A stretch of 64,000 nucleotides of DNA from Acanthaster planci (Eukaryota; Echinodermata; Asteroidea; Valvatida; Acanthasteridae), in the NCBI RefSeq assembly GCF_001949145.1, contig NW_019091550.1, forward strand, positions 444,613 through 508,612. Direction: 5' to 3'. Position 1 is the first letter of the stretch. Each line of letters opens with the position of its first letter. Positions 10,389 to 19,030 of the stretch are shown in pieces. A program made the translations under genes and the position numbers. The notes under the pieces are model-generated. The model made no database searches. It was not told the origin of the DNA and saw only the letters and a program-made list of their open reading frames with translations.

Positions 10389-10634
10389 GAAAATTGCTAT
10401 CGCTGCTGGATTTGCGAAAAGCTTATTGGTAAGACTAAAGAATCACGGTGTCAGTGCCCAATTCAAAACGAACCAAAAACAAAGGACGAAAAAATCGCCT
10501 TCAGTTCAGTCAGTGAATCTGGTTTTAGGGAATTGCTCTGCATGACTTGCGGAAAGCCAATAAATTATTTGAAATTTGATATTGGGCGGCTTGGCTATTG
10601 GCATGTTCGCCGTCTTTTTAATTTTGAAAAATAA
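10389..10634 (+). CDS. small zinc-binding-like ORF, N-terminus truncated at the palindrome
   Basis: Open frame of 81 codons without an ATG near its start. It begins right after the long palindrome with NCYRCWICEK, continues with SRCQCPIQN, then ELLCMTCGKPINYL, and ends RRLFNFEK. Three Cys clusters (CYRC-x2-C, CQC, CMTC) suggest a zinc site. The upstream part seems to have been cut off where the palindrome formed. The function is unknown. It overlaps the next small ORF in another frame. Confidence 0.4.
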   Translation, partial: ENCYRCWICEKLIGKTKESRCQCPIQNEPKTKDEKIAFSSVSESGFRELLCMTCGKPINYLKFDIGRLGYWHVRRLFNFEK

Positions 10635-10710
10635 GTCAACGCCCACGAAAACACCGCCTTTACAAACGACACCAAAAATTCAAACTACCAAAGTTTTAGA
10701 CATGGAATAA
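10574..10710 (+). CDS. small single-pass membrane ORF
   Basis: Frame ending in TAA at 10708-10710. A hydrophobic stretch (LILGGLAIGMFAVFLIL) is followed by a Thr/Lys/Pro-rich tail ending KVLDME. The only ATG (10603) lies inside the hydrophobic stretch, so the start is uncertain. Tiny tail-anchored or virion membrane proteins of this kind are common in DNA viruses. That role is inference. Confidence 0.35.
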
Positions 10711-10716
10711 ATTTAA

Positions 10717-10734
10717 AATTACTTTATTTTAAGA
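10717..10734 (+). promoter_or_regulatory. AT-rich start motif, gene at 10735
   Basis: AAATTACTTTATTTTAAGA abuts the ATG and matches the element's TTTAT-TTTAA start pattern. Confidence 0.4.
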
Positions 10735-10983
10735 ATGAGTAACGCAAAAGCAATAGAAGTAAACGGGGTCGTGAATACGATTTGCCACGGCGCAGTAGTC
10801 AGTTTAATTTCCATAGGATACGCCATGCTATCGAATAAGCTATTTAAAATTAAACCACCCAATTTAAGTAAATTATCCGTCGAAGACGCGTTAAAATTAA
10901 CCGCGTTGTCTAGCAGCGCCTTAGCTACGCAGGGCTTGTTCGTGTCACAAGGTATATTGCCCACGAGTTTGCCCAGCACTTAA
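10735..10983 (+). CDS. 82-residue membrane protein, intact
   Basis: MSNAKAIEVNGVV start, then a hydrophobic helix at residues ~18-38 (CHGAVVSLISIGYAMLSNKL), a helical middle (LSKLSVEDALKLTALSSSAL) and a second mildly hydrophobic stretch ending QGILPTSLPST. The start is supported by the AT-rich motif directly upstream and the next gene's motif directly downstream. The family is unknown. It is one of the few undamaged genes of the element. Confidence 0.5.
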   Translation: MSNAKAIEVNGVVNTICHGAVVSLISIGYAMLSNKLFKIKPPNLSKLSVEDALKLTALSSSALATQGLFVSQGILPTSLPST

Positions 10984-10987
10984 AATA

Positions 10988-11007
10988 AAAACCGGTTTAT
11001 TATAAAA
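10988..11007 (+). promoter_or_regulatory. AT-rich start motif, gene at 11008
   Basis: AAAACCGGTTTATTATAAAA immediately before ATGG. It is nearly the same as the motifs at 19031 (plus) and 18527 (minus). Confidence 0.5.
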
Positions 11008-11200
11008 ATGGCTTAAGGCGGATTTGATCCCGAAGAAATACCCCTGGAAAATAGGGGGACTCTAATTTAATGTATGACGATGACTTCTCTTTAAGTACCG
11101 TAGAAATCAGCAGCCAACTCGATACTCGCGGAACGGTTAAACCGAAACTGACCCTAAACCCTAGGCCCGAGTTAGGCTCAATACGCATAAATTTATAACC
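11008..11200 (+). pseudogene. N-terminal fragment of the central coiled-coil protein
   Basis: The ATG at 11008 follows the start motif, but the third codon is TAA (MA-stop-GGFDPEEIPLENRG). After a shift the reading continues MYDDDFSLSTVEISSQLDTR ... ELGSIRINL, to a stop near 11197. One base later in another frame comes ITDP leading into the ORF at 11207. The three pieces with 11440-12354 look like one original gene of roughly 440 codons. Confidence 0.45.
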
Positions 11201-11206
11201 GATCCG

Positions 11207-11443
11207 ATGGTAGACAACTTCTACGAAAATTATCTTGAAATGGGTAGAACCGACGTACCAAGTAGACCTAATTACGATTTATTTGAATACCGGCCAAATA
11301 AAGGGCTATTTTTCAAAGGCGCGGAAAGGTGGGCAACGTTGGAAGTTTTACTAACGAGTAAAAAGAGTCCAGGCCAATTGATAAATTTAGAGACGATCGC
11401 CGAACACGCAAAAGATGCCGGTATTCGAGGACGGGTTTCATGA
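11207..11443 (+). CDS. 78-residue fragment, middle part of the central protein
   Basis: MVDNFYENYLEMGRTDVPSR, then an aromatic-rich section, then ERWATLEVLLTSKKSPGQ and EHAKDAGIRGRVS. The upstream frame ITDP reads into its Met, so the ATG is probably internal to the original gene. The stop overlaps the ATG of the next ORF by four bases (ATGA). No domain is recognised. It is most likely a piece of the gene that continues at 11440. Confidence 0.4.
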   Translation: MVDNFYENYLEMGRTDVPSRPNYDLFEYRPNKGLFFKGAERWATLEVLLTSKKSPGQLINLETIAEHAKDAGIRGRVS

Positions 11444-12354
11444 GAGATACTTTAAGATTTCAAGACTATGGCAAAAAAAAAATAGAACGGGTGAATCAGA
11501 GTTTAAAAACGATTCAACTAGAAAAAATCGAGCTAAAGGAATTACCTGCAGCTGGGGATCGAGTGAGTGAAATCGTTGAAGAGCTTACGAGTGATAAACA
11601 AACGCAAACGGATTTCTTAGGAGAAAGTAAGCGAGCACAAACAGAGGGATTCAACTATCGCGAGCTCCCCGCCTTGGATGAGTCGTTACTGACGGTTAAA
11701 GGGGAATTAATTTTGAATCAAAGCAAGTTAGACCAACTAGTCGATAAAATTCAACAGGTGAAAAATGAATTGGAGGAAGCGACGACAGACGCGGAAAGAG
11801 CAGAACTCTCGGGGCAATTAGACGATCCACAAATTGAGAGAAAAGGTCGAATAGAAGTTATCTATAGAAACACCGACACCCTTCGCACGCAAATTAATCG
11901 AATTAAAGAAACAATTTCGGCTATCATGAATTCCGATTTGACATTAGGCGAAAGAATTAGAATTTTATTTCGAGAACAGGGCGTTAAAATCATAAGCATT
12001 TTAACGGCTTTCGGTTTGGCCGTTAGTACAATCATAGCGAGCGTGGCCGCCAGCGTAAAGGCCGCGGGAGCGCCAGCACCTGAACCTGAACCAGCACCTG
12101 AACCGGGGCCAAAACCGACTCCCCCATCAAAAGGTGGAACCGTCGATTGGATCAAACGCCAATTATGGAATTTGGCAAATGTATTGAAGAAACTCGGGTC
12201 GAAAGCGCTAGCGGCATTGCCGGGGATAATTGGCAGTACTTTAGGGTGGATATTAAGCGTGGCGAGTGAGGCAGTCGGTCGGGTCGCGGGACACGTGTGG
12301 ACTCTGTTTGTAGGTGTTGGCGTTTTGATTTTGACTTATGTGCAGAGGATCTAA
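11440..12354 (+). CDS. 304-residue coiled-coil and membrane protein (C-terminal part of a longer gene)
   Basis: Longest intact frame of the element. Residues ~1-170 are charged and helical, with heptad-like coiled-coil stretches (SKLDQLVDKIQQVKNELEEA). Residues ~180-205 form a membrane helix (KIISILTAFGLAVSTIIASV). A Pro/Glu-rich hinge follows (APEPEPAPEPGPKPTPPSKG), then amphipathic helices (LKKLGSKALAALPGIIG) and a hydrophobic C-terminus (VWTLFVGVGVLILTYV). Such a layout suits a virion membrane or membrane-remodelling protein; no enzyme motif is present. I have an unverified impression of similar uncharacterised proteins in coral and hydra gene sets. It ends before a hairpin shared with the convergent minus-strand gene. 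Confidence 0.55.
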   Translation: MRDTLRFQDYGKKKIERVNQSLKTIQLEKIELKELPAAGDRVSEIVEELTSDKQTQTDFLGESKRAQTEGFNYRELPALDESLLTVKGELILNQSKLDQLVDKIQQVKNELEEATTDAERAELSGQLDDPQIERKGRIEVIYRNTDTLRTQINRIKETISAIMNSDLTLGERIRILFREQGVKIISILTAFGLAVSTIIASVAASVKAAGAPAPEPEPAPEPGPKPTPPSKGGTVDWIKRQLWNLANVLKKLGSKALAALPGIIGSTLGWILSVASEAVGRVAGHVWTLFVGVGVLILTYVQRI

Positions 12355-12388
12355 GCGGGTTAATAAATAATCTTTGGCAAAAAAAATT

Positions 12389-12420
12389 ACGCTTCTGTTT
12401 TCAATCGAAAACAGAAGCGG
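12389..12420. terminator. symmetrical hairpin between convergent genes
   Basis: Stem CGCTTCTGTTTTC / GAAAACAGAAGCG with an AATC loop, with an A-run on the left and ATTTTT on the right, so it would have a T-run on either strand. It lies between the stops of the plus gene (12354) and minus gene (12443), as a bidirectional terminator would. Confidence 0.55.
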
Positions 12421-12442
12421 TATTTTTCTGCCTTTTATTTTT

Positions 12443-13680
12443 CTAAGTTAATACTTTATACAACATAAAACCGAGACCACCAACGGCAATGACTCCTATA
12501 GTTAAAGACAGTTTTTCTTCCTTATGCGCATCTAACACTTTCTTTTCGTGGCTAGGTGGTAAAATTGGCTTTACTGTTGAAATTGGCTCAGGTAAACTTG
12601 TTGGTTCTTTTTCTGGTACTTCGTCGTCAAAATCGGCGACCTCTAAAACTCCACCAGAATTTAAACTTGGAATTTAACCAGTCTGCATGTCTTTAGTCGC
12701 GATTTGTATAATTTTTGTTGTACCCTTCAAACGTACCGATGTGTAAATCCATGTCGGAAGGTACCAGGTATAACCCCGGTGCGGCTACAAAATTTAATGG
12801 CGTTTTTGCGTATTGCAACGAATCTTGGAATGGGTTTATCGATTGTTCGAGATCGGGCTCCGAATTTATTAGAGATTCCACCATAATAATAAACTGTTTT
12901 TGCGCGTCTAATCTGGTGCCGGGGCTAAAACGCTGGTCTTGGTCTGAGCTTGGGCGCCCAATAACGCGTATACGTAAGATCGGGTCGATTCGTTTACTTT
13001 TGTAGCGCTTACGTCTGACAAGTTAGACTTTTTAGGAATAAAATCCCACCAAGCCAGAGTGACCGCGTCTGATTGCGAAATCCAAGTGACTGTATAAGTA
13101 CTCGCGTGACCCGAACCTTTTGGCGGATCTGCCCAGCCAAAGCCCATAAAAGTAGAGCCCGCGTATTTGCGTAAATCGTGCGGATCGTAATTTTTACCGG
13201 GCACTGGTATGTAACCGTAGTCGTAATATTAAGCTGTGCCTAATCCGTTTGATACCTTGTCCCGCGTTTGTTTGTACGATTTACTCGGATCGACTTCGTA
13301 CAATAGGCAAGTGTCTATAAATTTTATTTGATCGTAATTATTGTGCAACGCATCAAATACATCGTCACTCGGAATGGGCATCACGCAGTCGTAGAATATT
13401 TTTCGCACGGTGTAATATGTGTGAAAATTGAATAAAGCCGAGACGTATGGATTGGGATCAGAGAGTAGATCAAAACCCACCCGCATGCAGTCGCCTCGCA
13501 GTACACAGCAAAATTAAATTGATTTTGGTAGAAAGAAATCGGTTCGCTTGCCCAATGGTTGACCACTTCGTCCGTCATTACTTTCAGTAATCTATACGCG
13601 TGGGTTAAATTGGGAAACTCGGCTGAAACCCAGTTGTCGTTTTTTATGACGATCGATAATTGACTAAAGTTGGCTCCCAT
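12443..13680 (-). pseudogene. ~410-residue myristoylation-type protein with C-terminal anchor (right copy)
   Basis: Inverted copy of the 9139 gene, better preserved. Begins MGANFSQLSIVIKNDNW (MG-x3-S rule), then NHWASEPISFYQNQFNFAVY, a frameshift near 13485, FNFHTYYTVRKIFYDCVMPI, a stop near 13230, YAGSTFMGFGWADPPKGSG, and from ~13010 the helical half (SYVYALLGAQAQTKTSV, LINSEPDLEQSINPFQDSL, LYLVPSDMDLHIGTFEGY). The C-terminus is acidic/Pro-rich (DFDDEVPEKEPTSLPEP) and ends with a hydrophobic helix, LTIGVIAVGGLGFMLYKVLT, before TAG at 12443. Predicted N-terminal lipid plus C-terminal anchor suggests a virion membrane protein. At least three frame breaks make it non-coding today. Confidence 0.65.
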
Positions 13681-13700
13681 TTAGTTTATACGCGTTTATA
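13681..13700 (-). promoter_or_regulatory. AT-rich start motif of the right-copy anchored protein
   Basis: On minus: TATAAACGCGTATAAACTAA directly before ATGG, in the same position as the motif of the left copy. Confidence 0.4.
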
Positions 13701-13784
13701 TACTACGCTTTAAAAGGAGGTGCGGTGGGTTTACGTCTTGGTAAGTAGGTGGCTGTTCTTGGTATTGGACAGACTTGATTAAAC

Positions 13785-14010
13785 TTACTCACCAAGTTTT
13801 TTCATAAGATCTTTTTTAGAACTGCCGCCCTTTCATTGGCTAGCACTTCCGCTCTTTCATTGACTTGTCGTTCAAGTTCTTCTTTATTTTCAAGATGTAT
13901 TCTTTTTCTTCTTTACTCGTCGATTTACTTTTTTTCAATTTTATCGTCGTATTTGAGCGGATTTTTTCTTTCATTTCGTTAAACTTTTTCAGCTCGGATA
14001 AAATCAGCAC
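13785..14010 (-). pseudogene. C-terminal piece of the two-helix membrane protein (right copy)
   Basis: Minus-strand equivalent of 8870-9034. It keeps the LSELKKFNEM segment, the KSTSKEE segment and the NERAAVLKK-type end before TAA. Homology stops exactly at 14010, where the DIRS element begins. The gene's N-terminal ~400 bp is not found on the far side of the DIRS insertion, so it was deleted. Confidence 0.6.
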
Positions 14011-14079
14011 ACTACACCACTACGGTCGAAACGGCTCAGGCCAGCACATCACTCGGCAGACCGACGGCAGAGGAGACCG

Positions 14080-15060
14080 GTGCGGCGACGTGCCCCAAAC
14101 GGTACCCTAGTGACGAGCGGGCAGGCCGGGAGTCTCAGCGCAGGTTCCGCCAGAAGCGGAATGCCCGGAACATTCACCTCTTCGTGTGGTGAGTTCAGTT
14201 CAGTTGCATTAGGACTGCAACCTGACGCAACAACACACCAGGACAATGCTGGGAATTCCCCAGCTGTAGGACTTGCTCTAAACCCGGCTTTTGGCCCAGG
14301 CCAGCCTCATATCGGAACCAATAACGTGGCAATTATTCACGCCCAGGCTCGTCAGATCTCAAGTACAGGTTTAAGCAACTCCCCTTTTACAACGTGGGCG
14401 ATGGGCAACAATTCTCTTAATTCTAGCCCCGCCCGCTACTCCTAGCGATTTCGGAAGCAATAGACCTGTCCCGCTGCTTGCCATGGGAGAAGGGGCTCCC
14501 CTTGATATTCACGTTCCGCAGTCAACCAAAGAGAAGATTTGGAACGGAAAATATGTGGACATGGCAGTGCTATATCCTGACAACGCTGCTAAAGCGCTGG
14601 GGTCCGCCGGACACGCTTCTGAGCTGACCTTAGCTGTCGAACAAGGCCTTGTAGTTTTTAAGCCAGCGACTACTCACCCGCGTAAAATTGAGTCCGTTGA
14701 TAAATGGCTCAGTGCCTTTCATGTGTTTATGGCCATTTATACGCGGTGCGTCACCCCAGCCGCATATTCGATTAATTGAAGTATACCAAAAGTATCTGCA
14801 CTGCCGCCGCGCAATTCCCCGGCCTAGGCTGGCGCAATTATGACGAACAGTTCCGTTTGCGTATGGAAGTAAACCCTTCTCGTTCTTGGGCTACCATCGG
14901 CATGGAGTTGTGGATTACTGTTGCAGCCGTTGGTACTTTACCTTCTGCGCTGCGACAGTCGCTCGGACCCAACAGTACAATAAACGTGTCTGTTTTCCCT
15001 TCAACTCCCCAACAGGTTGCCGGTGGGCCTCGTGCCGGTACGTCCATAGCTGCACCCTTC
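14080..15060 (+). pseudogene. DIRS Gag-like protein
   Basis: A Ser/Gly/Ala-rich N-terminal part (14080-14445) is followed at 14483 by MGEGAPLDIHVPQSTKEKIW and GKYVDMAVL, then TTHPRKIESVDKWLSAFHVF and, after a stop at ~14777, PGLGWRNYDEQFRLRMEV and WATIGMELWI. This RKI..W..AF / GW..YDEQFR pattern is the standard DIRS ORF1 signature. The homologous minus-strand gene lies at 23643-25011. Two stops divide it. Confidence 0.75.
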
Positions 15061-15357
15061 TCGGACCGGCCGTTTCCAAATCTTCAGTGTTCACCTGTTG
15101 GTCTCGTGCCAAAGCAGCGACAGGGCTCGTTTTGCCTTATTCACCATCTCTCCTATCCACTAGGCGAGTCTGTGAATGAGTTTATTGATAAAGAAGAGTG
15201 TGTAGTTCATTATGCGTCATTTGATACGGCTGCATATCCCAGGGTACACAATGAAATAGCCGATTCCCTCTTACGTTTCCAGGTGCATCGCTTCCGGGCC
15301 CTGGCCCCACAGGCAGACATAGCAATGACGCCGGTCCCCGACCTCCTCCGGGTGTAA
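15061..15357 (+). pseudogene. DIRS RT start fused by deletion to RNase H end
   Basis: The frame reads FPNLQCSPVGLVPKQRQGSF and LIHHLSYPLGESVNEFIDKE (N-terminal RT motifs), then YASFDTA. At about 15235 it jumps to VHNEIADSLLRFQVHRFRAL, the end of the DIRS RNase H domain. The catalytic palm with the YLDD motif is therefore gone, a deletion of roughly 1.3 kb compared with the element at 22.4-23.5 kb. Confidence 0.8.
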
Positions 15358-15475
15358 TAGAAGGTGAGGTGCACCGGTTTATATTACATACCAGACGGGT
15401 TGGCGTTCGTTTTGCTCATTTATGGACCAACGACCTAATAAACTAGATTTGCTTCCAGTAACGATGTTCGGCAGT

Positions 15476-15875
15476 CAGTGTTGTAGTCGAGTACTTTCCG
15501 AGTATCAACGTTCCCTGCAAAATACTGAACTGGGTAAGAGGGAATAAAGCCAGAGTGCACAGGCATTTGATGGTAAATGTGCAAAGGTAGATTACAAAAT
15601 AAATGTTAGACTTCAGACACTCCCAGTTGTGTAAAATTTAAGTTTGGAGGAGAAAAGTACTCTGAAAGTACTCGGCCGAGTACTTCCCGAGTACTTTTGT
15701 CCTAAAAAGTTAATTTTAATCAAACAGTGATGGTCTGAAGTCATTATTTTGCTTTGTAATCTCACCTTTATGCATGCACCATCAAATGCTGATGTACTTC
15801 AGCTTTGTTCCCTTCTAACTAGTTAAATATTTGGTAGAGAACTTGGTTCTCAAAAAGTACTCGACTACATCACTG
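15476..15875. mobile_element. 400-bp hAT-type non-autonomous DNA transposon
   Basis: Ends CAGTGTTGTAGTCGAGTACT and (reverse complement) CAGTGATGTAGTCGAGTACT are near-perfect inverted repeats. It is flanked by a perfect 8-bp duplication TCGGCAGT at 15468-15475 and 15876-15883, the hAT-superfamily length. The interior has further GAGTACTT repeats and no ORF. It separates the RNase H remnant from the recombinase of the DIRS element. Confidence 0.9.
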
Positions 15876-15883
15876 TCGGCAGT

Positions 15884-16670
15884 TTATAGCATGGCTGTCG
15901 CTCCAGCGTCTTGCTGCCGGTCAACTATAGCTACTTATGTATTGGCGGTGGGCTATTTTCATAAGCTTCAAGGCTGGCCCGATCCCACGCAGGATTTTCT
16001 GGTGGCGAAATTATTGACAGGTTGTTGCCGGGATAAACCGGGCGGCGATGAACGGTGGCCAATGACCTTACCGTTATTGACCTATATCATTAACGCACTC
16101 CCGTAGGTGTGTCACACAAGCTATGAAGCTGCGCTTTCCGGGCTGCCATGTTATGCGAATTCTTTGGGTTTATGCGCCTAAGCGAGTTCGCTGCAGTTAC
16201 CAAGTCTGACATCCAACAATCACTCCTCCGTGTGTCTGACGTATATATTCAGGAGGCAGACGATGACAATGCAGCAGTGTTCATTTCCCTTCGAGGCACG
16301 AAAGCTAATCAAACTGGCCCTCCTCAAGTTATTCGCTTGGTGCGCTCAGTTGATGAAAGTGTCTGCCCGGTCCGCGCGCTGACAAACTTCTCACGGATTC
16401 GCCCCACGTCGCCCGGCGCCTTCTTCTGCTACTTCGGGGGCGAGCCACTGACATAGTATCAATTTAATGCCACTTTGAAAAAAGTTCTTTGTTTTTTGGA
16501 GCTTGAAGACACCCACTTTCGCTCCCACTCCTTTCGCATCGGAGCGGCGTCAACCGCATTCGGGTTGGGTTTCCCCTTGACCAGATCAAGACTATGGGCC
16601 GCTGGCGTTCGGAGGCCGCTCAGCGTTATATTCGCCCGCTGGTATCGTGTCATTTTCCCAACGTGTAATC
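15884..16670 (+). pseudogene. DIRS tyrosine recombinase
   Basis: The N-terminal SAM-like part is in 15884-16106 (STIATYVLAVGYFHKLQGW). The catalytic domain from 16148 includes CEFFGFMRLSEFAAV (first catalytic Arg present), LRGTKANQTGPP, and after a stop at 16455 the frame HSFRIGAAST with His and Arg in the H-x2-R box. A further frameshift near 16575 leads to GRWRSEAAQRYIRPL carrying the terminal Tyr. Function: cut-and-join integration of the circular cDNA. Stops and frameshifts show it is inactive. Confidence 0.8.
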
Positions 16671-16989
16671 AGACAGAGACAATTGCTGGTCTTGCGTGCA
16701 TAGCATAGGGAACTGTCCATCTATTGGATGATATAATTCAGAATAAATAAAATCAATAACAATATACAAACATATACACTACTTCAAGTAATACTAATAT
16801 TTAACAGCAACAATGGCACCGGAACATTCCTTGTTCCTCTCCCCTTTGTTCACAGGGGATACTTGGGGATTCCATCATAAGTCGAGCAGAGACCATACTT
16901 GGGACTAGGCACGACGTCTGCTAGAATGGCATGGGTGGAGCGAAATATGGTGACGTAACAAAATTAATGGCGGAACTCGCAGCAAGATG

Positions 16990-17382
16990 GCTTCGTCTGG
17001 CCATGCTAATCGTCCACTTAGGCACTAACGAGTTGGTCGAGACCGATTTTTTTCTGTTTCCGTCAAAGGCTGGCACTTTTCATGCGAGGGTGTCTTGACA
17101 CTTACCCAGAGACGCAGGTGGTTTGGTCAGATATTTTACCTCATGCCTGTTACTTTGGGTCTACTAATCCATCAAAAATGGAAGAGAAGCGCCGCGCGAT
17201 CAATAGGTGGGCATGTTCGCTCGGTAGTCGACTGGGAGTGTCAGTGCTGCATGCACCACCCTCAGTTCCAATGGTCGGAGTTCGCATTGTATCGTTACGA
17301 TGGCGTCCACTTATCTGACATGGGCAACGAATATTTTAGAGCCAACTTAAAAGACTACATCATTACTGCCTTTGAAAAATAG
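16990..17382 (+). pseudogene. SGNH-hydrolase-like ORF of the DIRS element
   Basis: LIVHLGTNELV (GxND-type block III) near 17010, VVWSDILPHACYF near 17110, RRAINRWACSLGSRL near 17190, and after a frameshift RYDGVHLSDMGNEYF (the catalytic D-x2-H region) near 17300. ORFs of this SGNH type are a known accessory of many DIRS and related elements. Two frames are needed to read it. Confidence 0.7.
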
Positions 17383-17799
17383 AATTGTTTCCCGGGAAGT
17401 GGGCCTAATGGTTGGCAATGTTCACGTGTCTGCTTGCTTAGGTAGTATAAGAAAGGGTGGCTCGGGGGTCCGGGCGGTCGTCCCAGTGGGGCGCGCGTTG
17501 CGCATCTGGCAGGAACTTCCTGGGAGCGACACGCAGTTTCCGAAGTAAACCAATAAATGATTTAGGCAAGTTGTCTCGCAGTGATTATAAGTTTTATATT
17601 ATAAGTTAATTGTTAGTAATGTTTCATTTTGTTTTTCTTAAACACTACGTAAAGCACCCTCTTGTTCTGGTAGGGCTTACTCCAACCGCCTATTCAAGCG
17701 GTGGAAAAAACGGCGTGCTTTATGTAAGATTTTCTTAATTTGTAAATGATAAATAGAATCACATGACAATTAATTTTAGGACAAGCACCTACTGGTTCC

Positions 17800-18060
17800 G
17801 GTGGGGTTTGTCTGCATGGCAAGTTTGCCAAGGAATGATGTGCCAAGCGTGGCAAATCTTTCTGCTAACAACCTTGCCTTTTTCTGCCAAGTGTGGCAAG
17901 CTTTTGGCGAGTTTGTTCCTTTTTTTCTGCCAAGTGTGGCAAGTATCTCTTTGGCAAGTGTGCCTGAGTTTCTGCCAAGTGTGGCAAGTATGGCAAGTGT
18001 GCCAGGAAAATCTCACAGAATTTCTGCCAAGTGTGGCAATAGAAAGTGGCTTGGAAATCG
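17800..18060. repeat. array of TGCCAAGTGTGGCA palindromes
   Basis: The 14-mer TGCCAAGTGTGGCA (TGCCA / TGGCA arms) occurs in full about five times near 17888, 17929, 17974 and 18027 and, with one change, near 17840. Half units such as TTGGCAAGTGTGCC lie between. It lies between the SGNH ORF and the DIRS terminus. Confidence 0.85.
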
Positions 18061-18149
18061 GCAAGAACAAATAAACCTGCCGATCGAAATCTTTGCCAAA
18101 ATCCAAAAAGTGGTGTCAATGTGTGGTTTGTGCACATAGAGTTGGAGAA

Positions 18150-18508
18150 TAATTAGCTCAATAATTAATCCGTCGTTTTCATTTTGTAAGAGTCCGCCAG
18201 TTTCGGATCTAAGTTAACTCGCCTATATTTCTTTGCTGCAATTTTCTAGGTGTTTCAAAGTCGCTACGGAAATATCGATTCGTTGAAATCACTTGTAAAA
18301 GATCAAACGATTGCCCGTTGTAAAAATTGTAGTTTGTGTCTAATTGAGGACAATAAATGCACGCGAGTTTATCCGATTCCAATTTACAACCTCTTTCAAA
18401 TAGCACGTTTTTAACTGAGATTACCTTATCGCCTTTGGAATGATCGATTAGGTTTTTTAATTTGAACGTCTGAGGACTTTGGCACAAGGAAAAAGTCTTA
18501 GTCTCCAT
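18150..18508 (-). pseudogene. beta-rich structural-like protein, right copy
   Basis: Starts METKTFSLCQSPQTFKLKNL at 18508, directly after an AT-rich start motif. It continues with GDKVISVKNVLFERGC, NFYNGQSFDLLQVI and QQRNIGELT, then stops near 18209. The DNA still matches the left copy's end (IELDIF) to about 18150, so the stop is a mutation. It shows the native N-terminus more clearly than the left copy and follows the TFIIB-like ORF, giving the original gene order. No enzyme motif. Confidence 0.55.
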
Positions 18509-18527
18509 TTTAAAATAAACGGGTTTT
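18509..18527 (-). promoter_or_regulatory. AT-rich start motif, minus-strand gene ending at 18150
   Basis: On minus: AAAACCCGTTTATTTTAAA directly before ATGG. An almost identical copy (AAAACCCGTTTATACTAAA) precedes ATGG at 19049 on plus. Confidence 0.55.
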
Positions 18528-18795
18528 AAAAATCTTGTTCGGCAAGTTTAAATTTATTTGCGGCTTCGTTGAAATGTTTCTCCGAGACTTGAAATAGATC
18601 TTGTACGGCTTTCGCGGGTTCTTTCGTCACGTCTTGATAACACACAGCAATTAAGGCTCGTAGCGGTTTGCCTCTAGAGATCTTACCTGCGAAAATTCGG
18701 TTTACTCGATACTCTATGCTACCCACTTGATCATGCGTCAATTGAACGTTCAATTCTTTTAAAGTCTTACCCAAAATCGAAAACTGGCAAGACAT
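18526..18795 (-). CDS. TFIIB cyclin-fold-like protein, short
   Basis: An 89-residue intact frame. After MSCQFSILGKTLKELNVQL it has HDQVGSIEYRVNRIFAG, then RGKPLRALIAVCYQDVTKEP, and ends VSEKHFNEAANKFKLAEQDF. The RGK-x-LRALIAVCY segment and the C-terminal helix recall one cyclin repeat of TFIIB-like factors, and a zinc-ribbon partner lies at 7188-7856. A TFIIB role is inference. An inverted, more diverged copy starts back to back at about 18799, so the N-terminus may be truncated by that junction. The stop overlaps the start motif of the downstream gene. Confidence 0.45.
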   Translation of the reverse strand: MSCQFSILGKTLKELNVQLTHDQVGSIEYRVNRIFAGKISRGKPLRALIAVCYQDVTKEPAKAVQDLFQVSEKHFNEAANKFKLAEQDF

Positions 18796-18798
18796 TTC

Positions 18799-19030
18799 AA
18801 GAATTGGACGTTAAATTAACGACAGAGCAAGCGAACCTGATAGAATATCAAGTAAATCAAATATTAGTGGGTAAATTTCCAGGGGCTAACCGCTCAAGGC
18901 TCTAATCACCGTGTGCTACCAAGACGTGACAAAAGAACCCGCAAAAGTCGTAAAAGCCCTGTTTAAAGTCTCAGAGAAACATTTTAACGAAGCCGACATA
19001 AAGTTTAACCTTTCCGAGCAAGATTTTTAA
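18799..19030 (+). pseudogene. inverted second copy of the TFIIB-like ORF
   Basis: Plus-strand reading gives FQELDVKLTTEQANLIEYQV, a frameshift, then PLKALITVCYQDVTKEPAKV and VSEKHFNEADIKFNLSEQDF. It is the same protein as 18526-18795 with many substitutions, facing away from it. The two copies meet at about 18795. Confidence 0.6.

Larger units (their letters stand above)
14011..18140 (+). mobile_element. DIRS-type tyrosine-recombinase retrotransposon, internally deleted
   Basis: Inserted into the right arm: left-arm homology ends at 14010 and resumes about 18150. Plus-strand order is Gag-like (14080-15050), start of RT (15061-15240), end of RNase H (15240-15357), a nested hAT-type element, tyrosine recombinase (15884-16670), an SGNH-hydrolase-like ORF (about 16990-17382) and a terminal region with a palindromic array. 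Most of RT/RNase H is deleted. No target duplication, as expected for DIRS elements. Confidence 0.8.

Noticed and set aside
17763-18139. ORFs of 90-112 codons on both strands
   Set aside because: They arise from the TGCCAAGTGTGGCA palindrome array; the peptides are repeats of CQVWQ / CHTWQ type.
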